A DNA stretch of 63,266 nt. It comes from Gammaproteobacteria bacterium. GTDB taxonomy: Bacteria > Pseudomonadota > Gammaproteobacteria > Steroidobacterales > Steroidobacteraceae. A program made the position numbers and the translations under genes. The notes under the pieces are model-generated. The model searched no databases and was not told the origin of the DNA. It worked only from the letters and a program-made list of their open reading frames with translations. The stretch spans positions 1-63,266 of the forward strand of contig JAGWPE010000025.1 in assembly GCA_028870635.1 (NCBI GenBank). The letters are read 5' to 3'. Positions 55,462 through 63,266 of this stretch are shown here, in pieces (the stretch's first letter is position 1; every line of letters begins with the position of its first letter).

Positions 55462-56634
55462 ATGAGCTCTGCAGCAAGCAAAGTTGCCCGGGACACCCCG
55501 GCCCGAGACTTCCTCGCGCCGGTATTCTCCCAGTACCCTTTCGAAGTCGCCTCCGCCCAGGGCGTCTGGCTGTTGAACAGCCGCGGCGAGCGGGTACTCG
55601 ATCTCTATGGCGGGCATGCGGTCGCGGCGCTCGGCTATGCCCATCCCGGATGGACGGATGCGCTCATCGCGCAGGCCCGCTCGTGCAATTTCCAGACGAA
55701 TGCCATTCCCATGCGCATCCGCGTGCGCGCGGCGGAACGCCTGGTGCGCTTCTCCAAGCTCGACTTCACCAGCGTCTTCTTCGTCAACAGCGGCGCGGAG
55801 GCGAACGAGAACGCGTTGCGGCTGGCGTTCCGCATGACTTCCCGGCCGCACGTCGCCGCGGTCGAGGGCGGGTTCCACGGCCGCACGGCGGCTTCGGGAG
55901 CGGTCACCTGGGGCTCCGACGGCTGGTACGGCTTTCCGCGCAAGCCGTTCGATGTCAGCTTCATGCCTGGTGGCGATATCGAGGCCATCGCCGCCCACGT
56001 CACCGACCGCACGGCCGCGGTGATCGTCGAGCCCGTACAGGGTCTCGCCGGCGCCGTCGACCTCGGCAGGCCCTACCTCGAGGCGCTGCGCCGCCGCTGC
56101 GACGAGGTCGGCGCGCAGCTCATCTTCGACGAAGTGCAATGCGGCTTCGGCCGCGTCGGGCACCCCTTCGCCGCCAACCTCTACGGCATCATGCCCGACA
56201 TGATCACGGTGGCCAAAGCGCTCGGGAACGGCTTTCCCTGCGCGGCGCTGCTCACCTCCGCCAAGGTGTCGGCGAGCCTTAGCCTCGGGCTTCTGGGCAC
56301 GACCTACGGCGGCGGTCCCATGGCCTGCGCGGCCATCGAGGCGGTGATCGAAGCCATCGAATCGCAGGACCTGCTCGCGAACGTGCGGCGTGTGTCGGAT
56401 TACATCCGCCGCACCTGCATCGTAGGACCGGTGAAGGCGAGCCAGGGCGAGGGGCTTCTTCTCGGGCTGCGCACCAGCCGGCCCGCGAAGCAGATCCAGG
56501 CAGAGCTGTTGGAAGGCGGCATCCTGACGGGCACGGCGAGCGACGGCCACATCGTGCGGCTCCTGCCGCCCTTCATCCTGCAGGAGGAGCATGTCGACAT
56601 GCTGCGCGATGCGCTGGCGAGCCTGCCGGAATGA
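55462..56634 (+). CDS. argD: Acetylornithine (acylornithine) aminotransferase
   Basis: FSQYPFEVASAQGVWLLNSRGERVLDLYGGHAVAALGYAHP...FDEVQCGFGRVG...PDMITVAKALGNGFP. Confidence 0.93.
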   Translation: MSSAASKVARDTPARDFLAPVFSQYPFEVASAQGVWLLNSRGERVLDLYGGHAVAALGYAHPGWTDALIAQARSCNFQTNAIPMRIRVRAAERLVRFSKLDFTSVFFVNSGAEANENALRLAFRMTSRPHVAAVEGGFHGRTAASGAVTWGSDGWYGFPRKPFDVSFMPGGDIEAIAAHVTDRTAAVIVEPVQGLAGAVDLGRPYLEALRRRCDEVGAQLIFDEVQCGFGRVGHPFAANLYGIMPDMITVAKALGNGFPCAALLTSAKVSASLSLGLLGTTYGGGPMACAAIEAVIEAIESQDLLANVRRVSDYIRRTCIVGPVKASQGEGLLLGLRTSRPAKQIQAELLEGGILTGTASDGHIVRLLPPFILQEEHVDMLRDALASLPE

Positions 56635-57635
56635 AACGCTTCCTCGACCTGGCGGACCTCGAGCGGGACGAGGTGTTGGCGCTGCTGGAGCTGGCACGGC
56701 GGCTCGAGAGCCGCCCCGAGCCGCACGCGCTCGCGGGCAAGATCCTGGGGCTCCTGTTCCTCAACCCCTCGCTGCGCACCCTCGCCTCCTTCCAGGCCGG
56801 CATGGCGCGCCTCGGCGGCAGCTCGTTCGTCATCACTCCGGGGCAGGGCACCTGGCAGCTCGAGAGCCGGCTCGGCGCCGTGATGAGCGGTGCGGCGGCG
56901 GAGCATGTGCGCGAGGGGATTCCGGTGCTCGCTTCCTACTGCGATGCCCTGGGAGTGCGCGCCTTCGCCGACGGCAAGGATCTCGCCGCGGATCTCGCGG
57001 AGACCGCCTTCAGCGCGATGGCGAGCCTCGTCGACAAGCCGCTGATCAACCTCGAGTCGGCGATCAGCCATCCCTGCCAGGCGCTGGCGGACTGGAAGAC
57101 GATGGACGATATCGGCGTGCCGCGCAGCGGCCGTTTCGTCCTCTCGTGGGCCTATCATCCGCGCGCGCTGCCGCTGGCCGTGCCGGCCACCGCGGCCCAC
57201 ATGGCAGCTCTGCGCGGCATGGAGGTGATCGTGCTGCGGCCCGAAGGGTTCGCGCTGCCGCCGCAAATCATGGAGAAGGCGGCCCGTGCGGCTGCGCTTT
57301 CGGGCGGCTCCGTGCGGGAGACCGGCGACCGGGACGAGGCGCTGAGCGGCGCGCACATCATCTACGCCAAGGAATGGGGTGCGACCTCCTGCTATGGAGA
57401 CGCGGCAGGGGACGCCCGGCTGCGCGGCAATCTCGAGGACTGGTGCGTGCGCAACGACTGGTTCGCGCATACCGCCGCGGACTGCCGCCTGATGCACTGC
57501 CTGCCCGTGCGCCGCAACGTCGCCGTCGCGGACGAAGTGCTCGACAGCCCGCGCAGCATCGTGCAGCGGGAAGCCTACAATCGCCTCACCGCGCAGATGG
57601 CGGTCCTTTATCGCATGTTGAAGAGCAGCATTTGA
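56631..57635 (+). CDS. N-acylornithine carbamoyltransferase (AOTCase/SOTCase family rather than ornithine carbamoyltransferase)
   Basis: FLNPSLRTLASFQAGM, GVRAFADGKDLA, SWAYHPRALPLAVPATAAHMAA, MHCLPVRRNVAVADEVLDSPRSIV: closely resembles Bacteroides SOTCase/Xanthomonas AOTCase. Confidence 0.88.
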   Translation: MKRFLDLADLERDEVLALLELARRLESRPEPHALAGKILGLLFLNPSLRTLASFQAGMARLGGSSFVITPGQGTWQLESRLGAVMSGAAAEHVREGIPVLASYCDALGVRAFADGKDLAADLAETAFSAMASLVDKPLINLESAISHPCQALADWKTMDDIGVPRSGRFVLSWAYHPRALPLAVPATAAHMAALRGMEVIVLRPEGFALPPQIMEKAARAAALSGGSVRETGDRDEALSGAHIIYAKEWGATSCYGDAAGDARLRGNLEDWCVRNDWFAHTAADCRLMHCLPVRRNVAVADEVLDSPRSIVQREAYNRLTAQMAVLYRMLKSSI

Positions 57636-57648
57636 GGGACACACTGAA

Positions 57649-58587
57649 ATGATCATGCATCCTGGCGATCAGGCCCTGGCGATCCGGGCGCTCAAGAACG
57701 CCGCGCCTTACATCCGCATGTACAAGGGCAAGACCTTCGTCGTGAAGGCGGGAGGCGGAGTCTTCGCCGACGTCGACTCCACGCGGGTTCTCATCGAGCA
57801 GATCGCGATCCTGCATTATTTCGGCGTGCGGGTGGTGTTCGTGCACGGCGGCGGCCCGCAGCTCACGGAGCTCTCGACGGCGCTCGGCGTGCCGACGCGC
57901 ATGGTGGAAGGCCGGCGGGTCACCGACCAGAAATCGATCGACGTGTCGGCGATGGTGCTGAACGGGCTCATCAACACCCGCATTCTCGGCATCTGCCGCG
58001 ACCTCGACATCGAAGCGGTCGGTATCAGCGGCGTCGATGCGGGACTGGTGCGTGCGCACAAGCGGCCGCCGGTGAAAATCGGCTCGAGCGGCGAAGTCGT
58101 GGACTACGGCTTCGTCGGCGACATCGACGAGGTGGACCCCATGGCGGTGCGCAAGCTGCTGGATAACGGGTTGATGCCGGTGGTGAGTCCGCTCTCGGCG
58201 GATGACAGCGGAGTGCTGCTCAACATCAACGCGGACACGGTCGCCGCGGCTCTGGGCGGGGCACTCGGCGCGGAGAAGCTGATCCTCTGCACGGGGGCGC
58301 CGGGAATCCTCGGCGACATTTCCGATCCGGGATCGCTCATCTCCTACATCGATCTGCAGGGGCTGAAGCGTCTCCGCGAGGAAGGCCGCATCGCCGACGG
58401 CATGCTGCCGAAGGCGAAGGCGATAGAGGACGCGATCCGCGGCGGCGTGCGGCGCGTTCACGTCGTGTCATACCAGGCGCCGGAAGGGATCCTCGGCGAG
58501 GTTTTCACCAACGAGGGAACGGGTACGCTGATCGTCGCGGACATCAAGGCACTGACGCCCGCGGAGCAGCTGGGCGCTCAAAGCTGA
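57649..58587 (+). CDS. argB: Acetylglutamate kinase (no C-terminal acetyltransferase domain)
   Basis: FVVKAGGGVFAD...VVFVHGGGPQLTELSTALGVPTRMVEGRRVTD...NINADTVAAALGGALGAEKLILCTGAPGIL. Confidence 0.93.
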   Translation: MIMHPGDQALAIRALKNAAPYIRMYKGKTFVVKAGGGVFADVDSTRVLIEQIAILHYFGVRVVFVHGGGPQLTELSTALGVPTRMVEGRRVTDQKSIDVSAMVLNGLINTRILGICRDLDIEAVGISGVDAGLVRAHKRPPVKIGSSGEVVDYGFVGDIDEVDPMAVRKLLDNGLMPVVSPLSADDSGVLLNINADTVAAALGGALGAEKLILCTGAPGILGDISDPGSLISYIDLQGLKRLREEGRIADGMLPKAKAIEDAIRGGVRRVHVVSYQAPEGILGEVFTNEGTGTLIVADIKALTPAEQLGAQS

Positions 58588-58626
58588 GACGCCTACCATG
58601 CGCCCCTCCTGCCGGAGCCGAATACG

Positions 58627-59814
58627 ATGACCCGTCTGTGGGACAAGGGCGTGCCGCTCGATGCGCGGGTGCTCAGCTACACGGCCGCAGAGGACTACGC
58701 GCTCGATGAGCGGCTGGTGCGCTATGACGTGCAGGCGTCGATCGCGCATGCTGAGATGCTGCACGAGCAGAAACTCCTGTCGGCTTCGGATCTCGAAGCC
58801 ATCCGCGCCGGGCTGGGTGCGCTTGCCGATGAGCACGCCCGCGGGCTCTGGCGCATAGAGCTCGCGGACGAGGATGGACAGACTGCGCTCGAGCGGCGGC
58901 TGACCGAGAGGATCGGGCCGGCGGGAGGCCGCGTTCATCTGGGACGCTCGCGCAACGATCAGGTTCTGACGGCGCTGCGGCTGTATCTGCGCGATGCGGT
59001 TGAGGCATTGAGCGGCGGCGCCCTGGGCGTCGCGGAGGCGCTCGAGCGGCTCGCCGAGCGGGAGAAGGGCACGGCCCTGCCCGGCTACACGCACATGCAG
59101 CAGGCGATGCCGAGCTCCGTGCCGCTCTGGGCAGGAGGCTTCGCGGCGGAGGTCCGCGACGATGCGGAGAACCTGCGTCACGTGCACCGGCGCATCGGCA
59201 AGAGTCCGCTGGGCTCGGCGGCCGGATATGGCACGCCAGGGCTGCCGCTCGACCGCAAGTCCACCCAACACAAGCTCGGGTTCACCGTCGTGCAGGAGCC
59301 GGTGACCGCGGTGCAGCTTTCGCGCGGCAAGGCGGAGGCGCAGCTCCTCCTCGAGATCACGCTGCTCATGCAGGACCTCGGGCGTCTTGCGGCCGACATC
59401 CTCCTCTTCTACACCCAGGAGTTCGGCTTCCTGGAGCTGCCCGATGCGTTCACCACCGGCTCCTCCATCATGCCGCAGAAGCGCAACCCGGATGTCTTCG
59501 AGCTGATTCGCGGCCGCTCCGCCACCGCGCAGGCCTGTCTCACGGAGGCGCTCGGCCTCTGCGCCAAGCTTCCCTCTGGCTACCAGCGCGACCTGCAGCT
59601 GCTGAAATTTCCGCTGTTCCGCGGCATCGACATCGCACAACAGACACTCGACATCCTGCCTGCCGCCCTCGATGCGATGCGTTTCCTACCTAAGCGCATC
59701 CGGCTCGACCCCGCGATCCACGCCGCCGAGGAAGCCAACCGCCTCGTCGTCACCGAAGGCATCCCCTTCCGAGAAGCCTACCGCCGCATCGCCGCGAAAT
59801 TGAGAAAGCCGTGA
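58627..59814 (+). CDS. argH: Argininosuccinate lyase
   Basis: VHLGRSRNDQVLTALRLYLRDAV...PGYTHMQQAMPSSVPLWAGGFA...TTGSSIMPQKRNPDVFELIRG. Confidence 0.95.
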   Translation: MTRLWDKGVPLDARVLSYTAAEDYALDERLVRYDVQASIAHAEMLHEQKLLSASDLEAIRAGLGALADEHARGLWRIELADEDGQTALERRLTERIGPAGGRVHLGRSRNDQVLTALRLYLRDAVEALSGGALGVAEALERLAEREKGTALPGYTHMQQAMPSSVPLWAGGFAAEVRDDAENLRHVHRRIGKSPLGSAAGYGTPGLPLDRKSTQHKLGFTVVQEPVTAVQLSRGKAEAQLLLEITLLMQDLGRLAADILLFYTQEFGFLELPDAFTTGSSIMPQKRNPDVFELIRGRSATAQACLTEALGLCAKLPSGYQRDLQLLKFPLFRGIDIAQQTLDILPAALDAMRFLPKRIRLDPAIHAAEEANRLVVTEGIPFREAYRRIAAKLRKP

Positions 59815-60086
59815 TTGGCGACACTTCGGACGGGTGGCGTGCCCATTCGAAAGAAATTTCCGGGCTCGACGAAGTCCTTCGGCGTCAGACTCTCTAAGGG
59901 AGCTCCGAATTCCGCAAGCGCGGCAAAGACCGCTTTACCGTTCTCCGCGCTGCAACCGATCAGGATATCGAGGTCTTTCGTCGCCCGCGGCTCAGCATGA
60001 AGCGAGACCGCATAACCGCCGACGATCAAATACTTAACGCGGTGCGCGTTTAATACGGATAAGAGTTCTTTGAAGTCTCGGTACAT
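59778..60086 (-). pseudogene. Truncated nucleotidyltransferase (MNT/DUF6036-like) remnant
   Basis: VKYLIVGGYAVSLHAEPRATKDLDILIGCSAENGKAVFAALAEFG...FFRMGTPPVR, then unrelated SVANHGFLNFAAMRR and stop, running into the argH 3' end. Confidence 0.6.
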
Positions 60087-60234
60087 CCGGCATCAATCCC
60101 TTCATTGCATACAATGCCGTTGTGATTTCCGTGACCGCACGAATCCGCTCAGCCGGCGAGACCTTCCGCCAAGCTTCGCGTTCGGCGCGTTTCATTTCCT
60201 CCAGGCTCGTGAACCGTGTAATTGTCTTATCCAC
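60034..60234 (-). CDS. Small 66-aa protein overlapping the nucleotidyltransferase start
   Basis: MDKTITRFTSLEEMKRAEREAWRKVSPAERIRAVTEITTALYAMKGL; shares the operon and overlaps by 53 nt. Confidence 0.6.
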   Translation of the reverse strand: MDKTITRFTSLEEMKRAEREAWRKVSPAERIRAVTEITTALYAMKGLMPDVPRLQRTLIRIKRAPR

Positions 60235-60278
60235 CCGTAAATTATAGCATGTCAGGGGCAGCTCGTGCCCAGCGTCAC

Positions 60279-63089
60279 TCAGTGCGCCTCGTCCCAGTTG
60301 GCTCCCGTGCCGATATCGACCCGCAGCGGCACGCGCAGCTCCGCGGCCGATGTCATTCGCTCCCGGACTGCTTCCGCAACCGACTCCACCGCATCGCTAC
60401 GCACCTCCAGCACCAGCTCGTCGTGCACCTGCATGATGAGCCGAGCGGGCGCGTCCTCGCGGGCACACCATGCATCGACCGCGATCATGGCCCGCTTGAT
60501 GATATCGGCCGCGGTGCCCTGCATGGGCGCATTGATGGCGCTGCGCTCCGCGTACTGCCGCGTCTGGGCGTTGCCGGAGCGGATGTCCGGCAGGTATAGG
60601 CGTCGGCCGTACACCGTCTCGACGAAACCGCGCTCGCGCGCCTGCCTGCGCGTCTCGTCCATGAAGCGCCGCACCCCGGGATAGCGCTGGAAGTAGCGCT
60701 CCACATAGGTCTGCGCCGCGCCGCGCTCGATACCGAGCTGGCGCGCGAGCCCGAACGGTGACATGCCGTAGATGAGGCCGAAGTTGATGGTCTTCGCGGT
60801 CCGCCGCTGATCCGCCGTGACCTCCGCGAGCGGCGCCCCGAACACCTCCGCCGCGGTTGCCTGATGGACGTCACGGTCCTCCGCGAAGGCGGCCAGCAGG
60901 CCTTCGTCGCCGGAGAGGTGCGCCATGATGCGCAGCTCGATCTGCGAGTAGTCCGCCGCCATGAGCAGGTAGCCGGGTGGAGCGATGAAGGCCTGGCGGA
61001 TGCGCCGGCCCTCGGCGCGGCGGATGGGAATGTTCTGCAGGTTGGGATCGGTCGAGGAGAGCCTGCCGGTCTGCGCCACCGCCTGGTGATAGGAAGTGTG
61101 GATCCTGCCGGTGCGCGGGTTGATCTGCTCCGGCAGCTTGTCGGTGTAGGTGGATTTGAGCTTGGCCAGCGCCCGGTAGTCGAGCACGATCCGCGGCAGC
61201 GCGTAGGAAGCGGCGAGCTCCTCCAACACGTCCTCCGCCGTGGACGGCTGCCCGGTAGGAGTCTTGCGCAGCACGGGCAGCCCCAGCTTCTCGAAGAGCA
61301 CCTGCTGCAGCTGTTTCGGCGAGTCGACGTTGATGTCGTAGCCGGCCTCGCGCCGCGCCTGCTGCAACAGATCCTGCAGCTGGGCCGCGAATCTCGAGCT
61401 CTGCTGCCTCAGGAGCTCGCGATCGACCAGCACGCCCCGGCGCTCCATGCGCGCGAGCACCGGCACGAGCGGCTGCTCGATCTCCTCGTACAGCGCTTTC
61501 AGCGCCGGAATGCTCTCGATCTTCGGCCAGAGCGCCCGATGCAGACACAGTGTGACGTCGGCGTCCTCGGCAGCGTACTCCGAGGCGCGCTCCACCGGCA
61601 CCTGACTGAAGCCGATCTGCTTCGCGCCCTTGCCGGTCACGTCCTCGTAGGTGATGGTGCGCAGCCCGAGATAACAGAGCGCCGCCGAGTCCATGTCATG
61701 CCGGGTGCCTACGCTGTTCCAGACGTAGGACTCCAGCATGGTGTCATATCGCATCCCGGCCAGGCGGATGCCGTGATTGCACAGCACGTGGGCATCGTAC
61801 TTGAGGTGATGGCCCAGCTTCGGCTTCTCCGGATCCTCCAGGATGGGCTTGAGCGCCTCCAGAGCCCGCGCGCGCTCGATCTGCGGCGGCGCGCCCGCAT
61901 AGTCGTGGCCCAGCGGGAGGTAGGCGGCGCTGCCCGACTCGACGCAAAAGGAAACACCGACGATCTCGGCGGCCATGTAGTCGAGGCTCGTCGTCTCCGT
62001 GTCGAGGGCGATCAGCTCCGCCTCGCGCAGCTTCGCGATCCAACGCTCGAGGTCCTCCCACCGGACCAGCGTCTCGTAATTCCTGGCCACTGCCGGCGGG
62101 GGAGCCGCGGCGGGGCCATCCGGCGGCCTCCCCACGGCCATGGGCGCAGCGGCGCCGGCGGACTGCTCGGCAGCACCGATCGTGGCCGCCTGCCCGCGAT
62201 CGATCGACGTGCCTCCCACTGACTCGCCGCCGCCGCCGTCGAGCTGGCGCAGCAGCGATCGCAGCTCGTACCTCGTGTAGAGCTCGCGCAGCCGCTCGGT
62301 ATCCGGCTGCGCCGGCACCAGCTCCTCCAGCGTCACGGGCAGCTCGAGGTCGCTGTGGATGGTGGCGAGCTTGCGTGACAGCTCGAGGGTCTCGAGGCCC
62401 GCGCGCAGGTTCTCGCCGACCTTGCCGCTCACCTCCTGCACGTTGCGGACGAGGTTGCCCAGGGTCCCATACTGGTTGAGCAGCTTCGCGGCAGTCTTCG
62501 GGCCCACTTTATCGATGCCGGGAATGTTGTCGGAGCTGTCGCCCACCAGGGCGAGGTAATCGATGATCTGCTCCGGGAAGACATCGAACTTGGCCTTGAC
62601 CCCGGCACGGTCGAGCATTGTGTTGCTCATCGTGTTGACCAGGGTGATCGACCCGTCGACCAGTTGGGCCATGTCCTTGTCGCCTGTCGAGATGAGCACG
62701 ATCTGGCCGGCGCGCGCCGCGCGGCAGGCCAGCGTTCCGATGACATCGTCGGCCTCGACGCCTGTGACACGCAACAGAGGCAACCCCTGGGCGCGCAGGA
62801 TGGCGAGCAGCGGCTCGATCTGCGCGCGCAGGTCATCCGACATCGGCTGGCGGTGCGCCTTGTACTCCGCGAAGAGATCGTCGCGAAAGGTCTTTCCGGG
62901 GGCATCGAACACCAGCGCGATGCGCTTCGGCCGGCACTCCTTCAGGAACTTGGCGAGCATGTTGAGCACGCCGAGCACCGCGCCGGTCGGCTCGCCGCGG
63001 GAATTGCTCAAGGCCGGCAGGGCGTGGAAGGCGCGATAGAGATAGGAGGACGCGTCGACCAGGACGAGGTCGGGAGAATCGGGGGGCAT
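60279..63089 (-). CDS. polA: DNA polymerase I
   Basis: 5'-3' exo VLVDASSYLYRAFHALP; 3'-5' exo ALDTETTSLDYM; polymerase motifs DYSQIELRIMAHLSGDEGLLAAF, RRTAKTINFGLIYGMSPFGLA, QVHDELVLEV. Confidence 0.97.
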   Translation of the reverse strand: MPPDSPDLVLVDASSYLYRAFHALPALSNSRGEPTGAVLGVLNMLAKFLKECRPKRIALVFDAPGKTFRDDLFAEYKAHRQPMSDDLRAQIEPLLAILRAQGLPLLRVTGVEADDVIGTLACRAARAGQIVLISTGDKDMAQLVDGSITLVNTMSNTMLDRAGVKAKFDVFPEQIIDYLALVGDSSDNIPGIDKVGPKTAAKLLNQYGTLGNLVRNVQEVSGKVGENLRAGLETLELSRKLATIHSDLELPVTLEELVPAQPDTERLRELYTRYELRSLLRQLDGGGGESVGGTSIDRGQAATIGAAEQSAGAAAPMAVGRPPDGPAAAPPPAVARNYETLVRWEDLERWIAKLREAELIALDTETTSLDYMAAEIVGVSFCVESGSAAYLPLGHDYAGAPPQIERARALEALKPILEDPEKPKLGHHLKYDAHVLCNHGIRLAGMRYDTMLESYVWNSVGTRHDMDSAALCYLGLRTITYEDVTGKGAKQIGFSQVPVERASEYAAEDADVTLCLHRALWPKIESIPALKALYEEIEQPLVPVLARMERRGVLVDRELLRQQSSRFAAQLQDLLQQARREAGYDINVDSPKQLQQVLFEKLGLPVLRKTPTGQPSTAEDVLEELAASYALPRIVLDYRALAKLKSTYTDKLPEQINPRTGRIHTSYHQAVAQTGRLSSTDPNLQNIPIRRAEGRRIRQAFIAPPGYLLMAADYSQIELRIMAHLSGDEGLLAAFAEDRDVHQATAAEVFGAPLAEVTADQRRTAKTINFGLIYGMSPFGLARQLGIERGAAQTYVERYFQRYPGVRRFMDETRRQARERGFVETVYGRRLYLPDIRSGNAQTRQYAERSAINAPMQGTAADIIKRAMIAVDAWCAREDAPARLIMQVHDELVLEVRSDAVESVAEAVRERMTSAAELRVPLRVDIGTGANWDEAH

Positions 63090-63152
63090 GGGGGGAGTAT
63101 ATCGGACCGGGCCGCAGTCAACCGAAAGCCGGCCCCGTGCGCTATGGGGCTC

Positions 63153-63266
63153 ATGGACAAGGGCCTCACACCGGCCATTGCGGCCAATCGATTCGGGCTC
63201 GGCGCCCGGCCGGGCGAGCTGGCCGCCATCGGGGACTCGGGACCCGACTGGCTGCGGGCGCAGCTC
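63153..63266 (+). CDS. DUF1800-like protein, N-terminus only (truncated by window)
   Basis: MDKGLTPAIAANRFGLGARPGELAAIGDSGPDWLRAQL, open to window end. Confidence 0.7.
   Translation, partial: MDKGLTPAIAANRFGLGARPGELAAIGDSGPDWLRAQL

Overview
The window is a gene-dense, high-GC proteobacterial chromosomal segment (gammaproteobacteria-like by gene content; this is inference). It runs from a 3'-truncated PLD/cardiolipin-synthase gene at the left edge to the start of a DUF1800-like gene at the right edge. Recognisable genes include an NDH-2-like oxidoreductase, flavin amine oxidase, MarR, ClC channel, a transsulfuration PLP enzyme and cystathionine beta-synthase, a double-length fused UvrA (1962 aa), a SPOR-like protein, a Ser/Thr kinase, a radical SAM protein, glnK, ilvH/ilvI, ilvA, pyc, isoaspartyl peptidase, nudC, tamA-tamB, an arginine cluster (argR-argG-DUF1611-argC-argD-acylornithine carbamoyltransferase-argB-argH) and polA. 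Most notable: (1) a 346-aa LAGLIDADG intein inside the [4Fe-4S] motif of a PA0069/Rv2578c-type radical SAM protein; (2) a c-di-GMP-I (GEMM) riboswitch with a plausible anti-SD platform upstream of the SPOR-like gene; (3) an arginine operon with a DUF1611/DgcN-type protein and a succinylornithine-type carbamoyltransferase but no N-acetylglutamate synthase or deacylase; (4) two families of dispersed intergenic hairpin repeats sharing a GGCAGGATGCC stem-loop tip, one with a covarying stem and invariant loop; (5) paired TTGGG-N8-CCCAA palindromes between an uncharacterised gene and an FlhC-like regulator; (6) a VOC protein with a histone-H1-like tail. No rRNA, tRNA, CRISPR array or transposase was recognised. 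All assignments come from reading the sequence; no searches were run.
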